Assembly (NCBI GenBank): GCA_014843695.1
Contig: CM026387.1
Coordinates: 68,556,630 to 68,620,629 of the forward strand
Source of the DNA: Archivesica marissinica
Taxonomy: Eukaryota > Mollusca > Bivalvia > Venerida > Vesicomyidae
Length of the DNA stretch: 64,000 nucleotides
Direction of reading: 5' to 3'
Part shown: piece after piece, positions 11,601 to 24,091 of the stretch
How positions within the stretch are numbered: the stretch's first letter is position 1
Layout of the letters: each line of letters starts with the position of its first letter
Notes under the pieces: model-generated
Database searches by the model: none
Seen by the model: only the letters and a program-made list of their open reading frames with translations
Told to the model about the DNA's origin: nothing
Translations under genes and position numbers: made by a program

Positions 11601-14600
11601 TCCTACAATCGTCGACAAATGTCTCCTACAACCCCGAGCTATATCTCCTACAATCCTCGACACATATCTCCTACAATCCCGACACATATCTCCTACAATC
11701 ATCGACACATATCTCCTACAATCCCCGGCCCATATCTCCTACAATCGTCGACACATATCTCCTACAACCCCGAGCCATATCTCCTACAACCCCGAGCCAT
11801 ATCTCCTACAATCCCGACCCATATCTCCGACAATCCCCGAGCCATATCTCCTACAATCCCAGACCCATATCTCCAGACAATCCCCGACCGTATCTTCTAC
11901 AATCACCGACCGTATTTCCTTCAATCCTCGAAACATATCTCCAATATATCCTACAATCCCGACCCATATCTCCTACAATCCTTGACACATATCTCCTACA
12001 ACCCCGAGCCATATCTCCTACAATCCTCGACACATATCTCCTACAATCCCGACATATATCTCCTACAATCCCGATCCACATCTCCTACAATCCTCGTCCC
12101 ATATCTCCTACAACCCCGAGCCATATCTCCTACAATCCTGACCCATATCTCCTATAATCCCGACACATATCTCCTGCAATCCCGAGCCACATCTCCTACA
12201 ATCCTAGACACATATCTCCTACAACACCGAACCATATCTGCTACAATCTCAAACCATATCTCCTACAATCCCGAGCCATATCTCCTACAACCCCCACCCT
12301 ATCTCCTACAATCCTCGACACATATCTCCTACAACCCCCACCCATATCTCCTACAACCCCCACCCATATCTCCTACAACCCACACCCATATCTCCTACAA
12401 TCCTAGACACATATCTCCTACAATCCACGGCCCTTATCTCCGACAATCCGTAGCCATATCTCTTACAACCCCGACCCATATCTCCTACAATCCTCGACAC
12501 ATATCTACTATAATCCCGTCCCATATCTCCTAAAACCCCGAGCCATATCTCCTACAATCCTAGACACATATCTCCTACAATCCACGGCCCATATCTCCGA
12601 CAATCCGTAGCCATATCTCTTACAACCCCGACCCATATCTCCTACAATCCTCGACACATATCTACTATAATCCCGTCCCATATCTCCTAAAACCCCGAGC
12701 CATATCTCCTACAATCCTCGACACATATCTCCTACAACCCCGTGCCATATCTCCTACAATCCTCGACACATATCTCCTACAATCCCGACACATATCTCCT
12801 ACAATCATCGACACATATCTCCTACAATCCCCAGCCCATATCTGCTACAATCGTCGACAAATATCTCCTACAACCCCGAGACATATCTCCTACAATCCTC
12901 GACACATATCTCCTACAATCCCGACACATATTTCATACAGTCATCGACACATATCTCCTACAATCCCCGGCCCATATCTCCTACAATCGTGGACACATAT
13001 CTCCTACAACCCCGAGCCATATCTCCTACAACCCCGAGCCATATATCCTACAATCCCGACCCATATCTCCGACAATCCCCGACACGTATCTCCTACAACC
13101 CCGAGCCATATCTCCTACAATCCCCGACCCATATCTCCCGACATTCCCCGACCATATCTTCTACAATCACCGACCGTATTTCCTTCAATCCTCGACACAT
13201 ATCTCCTACAATCCCGACCCATATCTCCTACAACCCCGAGCCATACCTCCGACAATCCCCGACCCATATCTCCTACAACCCCGAGCCATATCTCCGACAA
13301 TCCGTAGCCATATCTCTTACAACCCCGACACATATCTCCTACAATCCCCGACCCATATTTCCTACAATCCCGATCCACATCTCCTACAATCCTCGACACA
13401 TATCTCCTACAACACCGAGCCATATCTCCTACAATCCCGACCCATATATCCTACAATCCTCGACACATATCTCCTACAATCGCGAGCCATATCTCCTACA
13501 ATCCCGACCCATATATCCTACAATCCTCGACACATATCTCCTACAATCCCGAGTCATATCTCCTACAACCCCGAGCCATATCTCCTACAATCCCGACCCA
13601 TATCTCCTATAATCCCGACACATATCTCCTGCAATCCCGAGCCACATCTCCTACAATCCTCGACACATATCTCCTACAACACCGAGCCATATCTGCTACA
13701 ATCGCAAGCCATATCTCCTACAATCCCGAGCAATATCTCCTACAATCCCGACCCATATCTCCAACAATCCTCGACACATATCTCCTACAATCCCGAGCCA
13801 TATCTCTTACAACCCCGACCCATATCTCCTACAATCCTCAACACATATCTCCTACAATCCCGATCCATATCTACTATAATCCCGTCCCATATCTCCTACA
13901 ACCCCGAGTCATATCTCCTACAATCCTCGACACATATCTCCTACAATCCTCGACACATATCTCCTACAACCCCCACCCATATCTCCTACAACCCCCACCC
14001 ATATCTCCTACAACCCCACCCATATCTCCTACAATCCTAGACACATATCTCCTACAATCCCCGGCCCATATCTGCTACAATCGTCAACAATATCTCCTAC
14101 AACCCCGAGCCATATCTCCTACAATCCTCGACACATATCTCCTACAATCCCGACACATATTTCATACAGTCATCGACACATATCTCCTACAATCCCCGGC
14201 CCATATCTCCTACAACCCCGAGCCATATATCCTACAATCCCGACCCATATCTCCGACAATCCCCGACCCATATCTCCTACAACCCCGAGCCATATCTCCT
14301 ACAATCCCCGACCCATATCTCCGACAATCCCCGACCATATCTTCTACATCACGACCGATTTCCTTCAATCCTCGACACATATCTCCTACAATCCCGACCC
14401 ATATCTCCTACAACCCCGAGCCATACCTCCAACAATCCCCGACCCATATCTCCTACAACCCCGAGCCATATCTCCGACAATCCGTAGCCATATCTCTTAC
14501 AACCCCGACCCATATCTCCTACAACCCCGAGCCATATCTCCGACAATCCGTAGACATATCTCTTACAACCCCGACACATATCTCCTACAATCCCCGACCC

Positions 14601-17600
14601 ATATTTCCTACAATCCCGATCCACATCTCCTACAATCCTCAACACATATCTCCTACAACACCGAGCCATATCTCCTACAATCCCGACCCATATATCCTAC
14701 AATCCTCGACACATATCTCCTACAATCGCGAGCCATATCTCCTACAATCCCGACCCATATATCCTACAATCCTCGACACATATCTCCTACAATCCCGAGT
14801 CATATCTCCTACAACCCCGAGCCATATCTCCTACAATCCCGACCAATATCTCCTATAATCCCGACACATATCTCCTGCAATCCCGAGCCACATCTCCTAC
14901 AATCCTCGACACATATCTCCTACAACACCGAGCCATATCTGCTACAATCGCAAGCCATATCTCCTACAATCCCGAGCAATATCTCCTACAATCCCGACCC
15001 ATATCTCCAACAATCCTCGACACATATCTCCTACAATCCCGAGCCATATCTCTTACAACCCCGACCCATATCTCCTACAATCATCGACACATATCTCCTA
15101 CAATCCCCGGCCCATATCTCCTACAATCGTCGACAAATGTCTTCTACAACCCCGAGCTATATCTCCTACAATCCTCAACACATATCTCCTACAATCCCGA
15201 CACATATCTCCTACAATCATCGACACATATCTCCTACAATCCCCGGCCCATATCTCCTACAATCGTCGACACATATCTCCTACAACCACGAGCCATATCT
15301 CCTACAACCCCGAGCCCTATCTCCTACAATCCCAACCCATATCTCCGACAATCCCTGAGCCATATCTCCTACAATCCCGACACATATCTCCTGCAATCCC
15401 GAGCCACATCTCCTACAATCCTCGACACATATCTCCTACAACACCGAGCCATATCTGCTACAATCGCAAGCCATATCTCCTACAATCCCGAGCTATATCT
15501 CCTACAATCCCGACCCATATCTCCTACAATCCTCGACACATATCTCCTACAATCCCGAGCCATATCTCTTACAACCCCGACCCATATCTCCTACAATCCT
15601 CGACACATATCTCCTACAATCCCGACCCATATCTACTATAATCCCGTCCCATATCTCCTACAACCACGAGCCATATCTCCTACAATCCTCGACACATTTC
15701 TCCTACAATCATCGACACATATCTCCTACAATCCCCGGCCCATATCTCCTACAATCGTCGACAAATGTCTCCTACAACCCTGAGCTATATCTCCTACAAT
15801 CCTCGACACATATCTCCTACAATCCCAACACATATCTTCTACAATCATCGACACATATCTCCTACAATCCCCGGCCCATATCTCCTACAATCGTCGACAC
15901 ATATCTCTTACAACCCCGAGCCATATCTCCTACAACCCCGAGCCATATCTCCTACAATCCCGACCCATATCTCCTACAATCCCTGAGCCATATCTCCTAC
16001 AATCACCGACCCATATCTCCCGACAATCCCCGACAGTATCTTCTACAATCACCGACCGTATTTCCTTCAATCCTCGAAACATATCTCCTATAATCCCGAC
16101 CCATATATCCTACAATCCCGACCCATATCTCTTACAATCCTCGACACATATCTCCTACAACCCCGAGCCATATCTCCTACAATCCTCGACACATATCTCC
16201 TACAATCCCGACACATATCTCCTACAATCCCGATCCACATCTCCTACAATCCTCGTCCCATATCTCCTACAACCCCGAGCCATATCTCCTACAATCTCGA
16301 CCCATATCTCCTATAATCCCGACACATATCTCCTGCAATCCCGAGCCACATCTCCTACAATCCTAGACACATATCTCCTACAACACCGAACCATATCTAC
16401 TACAATCGCAAACCATATCTCCTACAATCCCGAGCCATATCTCCTACAACTCCCACCCATATCTCCTACAATCCTCGACACATATCTCCTACAACCCCCA
16501 CCCATATCTCCTACAACCCCCACCCATATCTCCTACAACCCCCACCCATATCTCCTACAATCCTCGACACATATCTCCTACAATCCCCGGCCCATATCTC
16601 CGACAATCCGTAGCCATATCTCTTACAACCCCGACCCATATCTCCTACAATCCTCGACACATATCTACCATAATCCCGTCCCATATCTCCTAAAACCCCG
16701 AGCCATATCTCCTACAATCCTTGACACATATCTCCTACAACCCCACACCATATCTCCTACAATCCTCGACACATATCTACTACAATCCCGACACATATCT
16801 CCTACAATCATCGACACATATCTCCTACAATCCTCGGCCCATATCTGCTACAATCGTCGACAAATATCTCCTACAACCCCGAGCCATATCTCCTACAATC
16901 CTCGACACATATCTCCTACAATCCCGACACATATCTCATACAGTCATCGACACATATCTCCTACAATCCCCGGCCCATATCTCCTACAATCGTCGACACA
17001 TATCTCCTACAACCCTGAGCCATATCTCTTACAACCCCGAGCCATATATCCTACAATCCCGACCCATATCTCCGACAATCCCCGACCTATATCTCCTACA
17101 ACCCCGAGCCATATCTCCTACAATACCCGACCCATATCTCCCGACAATCCCCGACCGTATCTTCTACAATCACCGACCGTATTTCCTTCAATCCTCGACA
17201 CATATCTCCTACAATCCCGACCCATATCTCCTACAACCCCGAGCCATACCTCCGACAATCCCCGACCCATATCTCCTACAACCCCGAGCCATATCTCCGA
17301 CAATCCGTAGCCATATCTCTTACAACCCCGACCCATATCTCCTACAACCCCGAGCCATATCTCCGACAATCTGTAGCCATATCTCCTACAATCCCCGACC
17401 CATATCTCCTACAATCCCGACCCATATCTACTATAATCCCGTCCCATATCTCCTAAAACCCCGAGCCATATCTCCTACAATCCTCGACACATATCTCCTA
17501 CAATCCCGACACATATCTCCTACAATCATCGACACATATCTCCTACAATCCCCGGCTCATATCTGCTACAATCGTCGACAAATATCTCCTACAACCCCGA

Positions 17601-20600
17601 GCCATATCTCCTACAATCCTCGACACATATCTCCTACAATCCCGACACATATCTCATACAGTCATCGACACATATCTCCTACAATCCCCGGCCCATATCT
17701 CCTACAATAGTCGACACATATCTCCTACAACCCGAGCCATATCTCCTACAACCCCGAGCCATATATCCTACAATCCCGACCCATATCTCTGACAATCCCC
17801 GACCCATATCTCCTACAACCCCGAGCCATATCTCCTACAATCCCCGACCCATATCTCCCGACAATCCCCGACCATATCTTCTACAATTACCGACCGTATT
17901 TCCTTCAATCCTCGACACATATCTCCTACAATCCCGACCCATATCTCCTACAACCCCGAGCCATATCCCCGACAATCCCCGACCCATATCTCCTACAACC
18001 CGAGCCATATCTCCTACAATCCCCGACCAATATCTCCCGACAATCCCCGACCGTATCTTCTACAATCAACGACCGTATTTCCTTCAATCCTCGACACATA
18101 TCTCCTACAACCCCGAGCCATATCTCCTACAACCCCGTGCCATATCTCCTACAATCTCGACCCATATCTCCGAGAATCCCCGACCCATATCTCCTACAAT
18201 CCCCGACTGTATATTCTACAATCCCCGGCCCATATCTCCGACAATCCCCGACCCATATCTCCTACAATCCCGAGCAATATCTCCTACAATCCCCGACCCA
18301 TATCTTCTACAATCACCGACCGTATTTCTTTCAATCCTCGACACATATCTCCTACAATCCCGACCCATATCTCCTACAACCCGAGCCATATCTCCGACAA
18401 TCCCCGACCCATAACTCCTACAATCCCGACCCATATCTCTTACAATCCTAGACACATATCTCCTACAACACCCAACCATATCTGCTACAATCACGAGCCA
18501 TATCTCCTACAACCCCCACCCATATCTCCTACAATCCTCGACACATATCTCCTATAATCCCGACACATATCTCCTGCAATCCCGAGCCACATCTCCTACA
18601 ATCCTCGACACATATCACCTACAACACCGAGCCATATATGCTACAATCACAAGCAATATCTCCTACAATCCCGAGCCATATCTCCTACAACCCCCACCCA
18701 TATCTCCTACAATCCTCTTCACATATCTCCTACAATCCCCGGCCCATATCTCCGACAATCCCTAGCCATATCTCTTACAACCCCGACCCATATCTCCTAC
18801 AATCCTCGACACATATCTCCTACAATCCCGACACATATCTCCTACAATCGTCGACAAATATCTCCTACAACCCCGAGCCATATCTCCTACAATCCTCAAC
18901 ACATATCTCCTACAATCCCGACACATATCTCCTACAGTCTTCGACACATAACTACTACAATCCCTGGCCCATATCTCCTACAATCGTCGACACATATCTC
19001 CTACAACCCCGAGCCATATCTCCTACAACCCCGAGCCATATATCCTACAATCCCGACCCATATCTCCGACAATCCCCGACCCATATCTCATTGAACCCCG
19101 AGCCATATCTCCTACAATCCCCGACCCATATCTCCCGACAATACCCGACCGTATCTTCTACAATCACCGACCGTATTTCCTTCAATCCTCGACACATATC
19201 TCCTACAATCCCGACCCATATCTCCTACAACCCCGAGCCATATCTCCGACAATCCCCGACCCATATCTCCTACAACCCCGAGCCATATCTCCTACAATCC
19301 CCGACCCATATCTCCCGACAATCCCCGACCGTATCTTCTACAATCACCGACCGTATTTTCTTCAATCCTCGACACATATCTCCTACAACCCCGAACAATA
19401 TCTCCTACAACCCGAGCCATATCTCCTACAATCCAGACCCTTAACTCCGACAATCCCCACCCATATCTCCTACAATCCCCGACTGTATATTCTACAATCC
19501 CCGGCCCATATCTCCGACAATCCCCGACCCATATCTCCTACAACCCCGAGCCATATCTCCTACAATCCCCGACCCATATCTTCTACAATCACCGACCGTA
19601 TTTCTTTCAATCCTCGACACATATCTCCTACAATCCCGACCCATATCTCCTACAACACCGAGCCATATCTCCGACAATCCCTACACATATCTCCTGCAAT
19701 CCCGAGCCACATCTCCTATAATCCTCGACACATATCTCCTACAACTCCGAGCCATATCTGCTACAATCGCAAGCCATATCTCCTACAATCCTCGACACAT
19801 ATCTCCTACAACACCGAGCCATATCTCCTACAATCCCGACCCATATATCCTACAATCCTCGACACATATCTCCTACAAACACGAGCCATATCTCCTACAA
19901 TCCCGACCCATATATCCTACAATCCTCGACACATATCTCCTACAATCCCGAGCCATATCTCCTACAATCCCGACCCATATATCCTACAATACTCGACACA
20001 TATCTCCTAAAATCCCGAGTCATATCTCCTACAACCCCGAGCCATATCTCCTACAATCCCGACCCATATCTCCTATAATCCCGACACATATCTCCTGCAA
20101 TCCCGAGCCACATCTCCTACAATCCTCGACACATATCTCCTACAACACCGAGCCATATCTGCTACAATCGCAAGCCATATCTCCTACAATCCCGAGCCAT
20201 ATCTCCTACAATCCCGACCCATATCTCCTACAATCCTCGACACATATCTCCTACAATCCCGAGCCATATCTCTTACAACCCCGACCCATATCTCCTACAA
20301 TCCTCGACACATATCTCCTACAATCCCCGACCCATATCTCCTACAACCCCGACCCATATCTCCTACAATCCCCGACCCATATCTCCTACAATCCCTAGCC
20401 ATATCTCCTACAATCCCGAGCCATATCTCCTACAATCCCCGACCCATATCCCCGACAATCCCGACCGATCTTCTACAATCACCGACCTATTTCCTTCAAT
20501 CCTCGACACATATCTCCTACAATCCCGACCCATATCTCCAACAACCCCGAGCCATATCTCCGACAATCCCCGACCCATATCTCCTACAACCCCGAGCCAT

Positions 20601-21239
20601 ATCTCCTACAATCCCCGACCCATATCTCCCGACAATCCCGACCGTATCTTCTACAATCACCGACCGTATTTCCTTCAATCCTCGACACATATCTCCTACA
20701 ACCCCGAGCCATATCTCCTACAATCCAGACCCTTAACTCCGACAATCCCCACCCATATCTCCTACAATCCCCGACTGTATATTCTACAATCCCCGGCCCA
20801 TATCTCCGACAATCCCCGACCCATATCTCCTACAACCCCGAGCCATATCTCCTACAATCCCCGACCGTATTTCTTTCAATCCTCGACACATATCTCCTAC
20901 AATCCCGACCCAATCTCCTACAACCCCGAGCCATATCTCCGACAATCCCCGACCCATATCTCCTACAATCCCGACACATATCTCCTATAATCCCTACACA
21001 TATTTCCTGCAATCCCGAGCCACATCTCCTATAATCCTCGACACATATCTCCTACAACACCGAGCCATATCTGCTACAATCGCAAGCCATATCACCTACA
21101 ATCCTCGACACATATCTCCTACAACCCCAAGCCATATCTCCTACAATCCTCGACACATATCTCCTACAATCCCGACACATATCTCCTATAATCCCGATCC
21201 ACATCTCCTACAACCCTCGACACATATCTCCTACAATCC
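5636..21239 (+). repeat. 22/23-bp C-rich satellite array 1 (15.6 kb, about 700 units)
   Basis: Each unit is ATATCTCCTACAATCC followed by a variable block such as CGACCC (22 bp), TCGACAC or CCGACCC (23 bp), CGAGCC, CCGGCCC, ATCGACAC or GTCGACAC. Strand asymmetry is extreme: the commonest form has about 10 C to 1 G. Units generally keep one CpG, often changed to CA or TG. Specific strings of variants recur as blocks, giving nested higher-order repeats (for example at 7377, 8005, 10222, 10560, 11124, 11619, 15137 and 15765). No frame on the C-rich strand contains a stop in the consensus, so long open frames (for example 7377-8606 and 12742-14040) are expected by composition. The array starts abruptly after the linker at AGTTCTCCTACAATCC and ends at a fusion into the 40-bp satellite. 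Confidence 0.97.
10560..11618 (+). repeat. Local higher-order duplication (564-bp then 495-bp step)
   Basis: The block starting TGTCTCCTACAACCC at 10560 recurs at 11124 (564 bp on) and at 11619 (495 bp on). The 69-bp difference equals three satellite units, an extra ATCGACACAT/CCCGGCCCAT group present at about 11035-11105. The two full blocks differ at a handful of bases. This pattern fits unequal exchange by whole units. Confidence 0.75.
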
Positions 21240-22797
21240 ACTTGTTACATTGTTAGATATGTAAATAGATCTAGAGTCCATTTGTTACATTGTTAGAGAT
21301 GTAGATATATCTAGATCTCACTTGTTACGTGTTAGAGATGTAGATAGATCTAGATGTAACGTGTTACGTTGTTAGAGATGTAGATAGATCTAGATGTCAC
21401 TTGTTACGTTGTTAGAGATGTAGATAGATCTAGATGTCACTTGTTACGTTGTTAGAGATGTATATAGATCTAGATGCCACTTGTTACGTTGTTAGAGATG
21501 TATATAGATCTAGATGTCACTTGTTACGTTGTTAGAGATGTAAATAGATCTAGATGCCACTTGTTACGTTGTTAGAGATGTAGATAGATCTAGATGTAAC
21601 TTGTTACGTTGTTAGAGATGTAGATAGATCTAGATGTCACTTGTTACGTTGTTAGAGATGTAGATAGATCTAGATGTCACTTGTTACGTTGTTAGAGATG
21701 TAGGTAGATCTAGATGCCACTTGTTGCATTGTTAGAGATGTCGATAGATCTAGATGTAACTTGTTACGTTGTTAGAGATGTCGATAGATCTAGATGTCAC
21801 TTGTTATGTTGTTAGAGATGTAGATCAAGATGTCACTTACTACGTTGTTAGATATATAGATATATATAGATGCCACTTACTACGTTGTGAGATATATAGA
21901 TATATATAGATGCCACTTACTACGTTGTGAGATATATAGATATATCTAGATGCCACTTACTACGTTGTGAGATATGTAGATATATCTAGATATCACTTTC
22001 TACGTTGTCAGATATGTAGATATATCTAGATATCACTCACTACGTTGTCAGATATCTAGATATATCTAGATGCCACTTACTACGTTGTCAGATATATAGA
22101 TAGATCTAGAGGTCACTTACTACTTTGTCAGATATGTAGATAGATCTATATATCACTTACTACGTTGTCAGATATATAGATCGATCTAGAGGTCACTTAC
22201 TACGTTGTCAGATACATAGATAGATCTAGAGGTCACTTACTACGTTGTCAGTGATGTAGATAGATCTAGATATCACTTACTACGTTGCCAGATATGTAGA
22301 TATATCTAGATATCACTTACTACGTTGCCAGAGATGTAGATATATCTAGATATCACTTACTACGTTGTCAGAGATGTAGATATATCTAGATGTCACTTAC
22401 TACGTTGTCAGATATATAGATGTATCTAGATGCCACTTACTACGTTGTCAGATATGTAGATATATCTAGATATCACTCACTACGTTGTCAGATATCTAGA
22501 TAGATCTAGATATCACTCACTACGTTGTCAGATATATAGATGTATCTAGATGCCACTTACTACGTTGTCAGATATATATATGTATCTAGATATCACTTAC
22601 TACGTTGTCAGATATATAGATGTATCTAGATGTCACTTACTACGTTGTCATAGATGTAGATAGATCTAGATGTCACTTACTACGTTGTCAGAGATGTAGA
22701 TATATCTAGATATCACTTACTATATGTCACTTTCTGCGTTGTCAGAGATGTAGATAGTTCTAAATGTTGCTAAATATTGTATAGCATTACATGCAGT
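18849..22797 (+). repeat. Recent segmental duplication, left copy
   Basis: This block, covering the end of the C-rich array, the 40-bp array and the first bases of the linker, is nearly identical to 25674-29666. The offset is 6825 bp at the left, 6828 bp at the 22-to-40 junction and 6869 bp at the linker. The 41-bp jump comes from one missing 40-bp unit plus one base near 21325 in this copy. Within it, 20318-20395 differs from 27143-27220 as a block, and 20450-20500 has several missing bases. Confidence 0.85.
21240..22760 (+). repeat. 40-bp satellite array 2 (about 38 units)
   Basis: This is the type A to type B gradient seen in array 1, but only the linker-proximal 1.5 kb. It begins abruptly as CAATCCACTTGTTACATTG, where a C-rich unit is fused directly to a 40-bp unit. 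The first units (TATGTAAATA, then TCCATTTGTTACATTG) correspond to about 3001-3080 of array 1. The diagnostic variant CACTTTCTACGTTGTCAG near 21995 separates it from array 1 (CACTTACTACATTGTCAG). Confidence 0.97.
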
Positions 22798-22811
22798 AGA
22801 ATTCAATGTTC

Positions 22812-23234
22812 TTAAAGCGACATAAAATCGGAATAAAGGATATTTTGGTAAACAGTCCCAGGTATTTACAGAGAATAATTTCCAATGTTGTGTGTTTAAA
22901 AAGGGCCAAATATTCAAAACAGTAAAATATATATAGCACCGTCATATGCGCGACAAACGTATCCACTCAATGCATAATGTGCATGCGTGATGAAACAACT
23001 GTCTTAGGTGTGGTTTTCTGATTGCCGATACAGAGCGAAGCTTTACGAATGTACGCAGGGTGAGATAACCCGAGTCAGGAGAGTCCTACTTTCACTTTCA
23101 GTGTGTTACAAACTGTTTACTGACTGCATACACTTATTAAAATTGTAAGGTAAAATGTGTAGTAGCATTGCCTCTTGTACTAATTATTTCAAAGCTTAAA
23201 ATATTTTATTTCATACGATAGAGTGTCGCTTTAA
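22812..23234. mobile_element. Candidate MITE, linker 2
   Basis: Terminal TTAAAGCGACA at 22812-22822 and TGTCGCTTTAA at 23224-23234, 423 bp. It differs from the linker 1 copy mainly by homopolymer changes near 22900. It is a passenger of the repeat unit, not a separate insertion. Confidence 0.55.
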
Positions 23235-23379
23235 TCTCATATATCACCATGATAAAAACAAATACGATATATCCAGACGCGAAATAAACTGAACACATAT
23301 TAAGTGAAATTGAAGTAAATACTTAATATGCCTACGGTAATTTTGTATATAAGTTGTTTTTGTCTGTTTAGAAGATTGA

Positions 23380-23668
23380 ACAGACGGATCTATAGCTCAG
23401 TGGTAACACGCTGGACTGGTAATCCAGGGATCGCAGGCTCGATCCCCCGTCTGACCCTAATAATATAAACAGTCTTTCAGATGGGACGTTAAACCGAGGT
23501 ATCGTGTCGGTGCTTTACACCGTGCACGTAAAAGAACCAGAGGAGACTCTGGAATGGGTCTCTCTCTGTATCATTGCACTATCCTCCAAAATCTAAAATG
23601 ACTAATATCTTCAGGAGGCGTCGCTCATATGGGCAACCGGTAGCGACGATAAATTAACGTAAAAAACA
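23380..23668 (+). mobile_element. Full-length SINE, linker 2
   Basis: 289 bp, with both target-site duplications intact and identical: TTAGAAGATTGA at 23368-23379 and 23669-23680. This copy therefore shows the original insertion site best. Head, body and 3' hairpin are as in linker 1. Confidence 0.88.
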
Positions 23669-23712
23669 TTAGAAGATTGATCTTGTTTACTAATTTCCCT
23701 GGATACATACAG

Positions 23713-23769
23713 TTTTTATTATTTTATTATTATTTTATTATTATTTTATTATTATTATTATTATTATTA
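23713..23769. repeat. ATT/TTA microsatellite, linker 2
   Basis: 57-bp TTA repeat with several TTTTA interruptions; 17 bp longer than in linker 1. Confidence 0.9.
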
Positions 23770-23848
23770 GCTAATGTTTAGTTGAAATAAACAGATAACT
23801 ATGAAACAATAATAACGTTCAATAATATGTTCAATCGCGGCCTTCCCA

Positions 23849-23864
23849 TGTAACAGCTGTTACA
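23849..23864. repeat. 16-bp palindrome, linker 2
   Basis: Exact TGTAACAGCTGTTACA. Confidence 0.85.
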
Positions 23865-23875
23865 ATATAGAAAAA

Positions 23876-23911
23876 CAACAACAGCAGCAGCAGCAGTAAC
23901 AACAACAACAA
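23876..23911 (+). repeat. CAA/CAG microsatellite, linker 2
   Basis: 36 bp of CAACAA, CAG triplets and TAACAACAAC. Confidence 0.9.
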
Positions 23912-24091
23912 TTTTCATTGTTGCCCACTTCATTATCAACAACATCCCATCGGCATCATATATGATAGCGATCTAATTACTACATACACGGCACTATTAT
24001 CCCACGCGATGCAGTAAAATAATACAAGTTATAAGCATAATATATAGATTCCTGTGCGCCACTGTATCTATGCATGAGTACATTCTCAAGT

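Larger units (their letters stand above)
22761..24091 (+). other. Linker copy 2 (1331 bp)
   Basis: Same order of elements as linker 1. It differs by a longer ATT tract, by CGTTCAATAATATGTTC in place of CGGTATGTTC, and by CCGAGGTATCG in place of CCTAGGTCTCG in the SINE body. It has the same length as linker 4. A 65-codon reverse frame at 22720-22917 is the shortened counterpart of the one in linker 1 and is not a gene. Confidence 0.9.

Noticed and set aside
5636..21239. Telomeric repeat or CENP-B box
   Set aside because: No tandem TTAGGG-type repeat is seen in the window, and no match to the TTCG...A..CGGG pattern is evident in the satellite consensus.
23380..23668. Four separate SINE insertions in the linkers
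   Set aside because: All linker SINEs share the same target-site duplication and flanks, so they are one insertion copied with the repeat unit.
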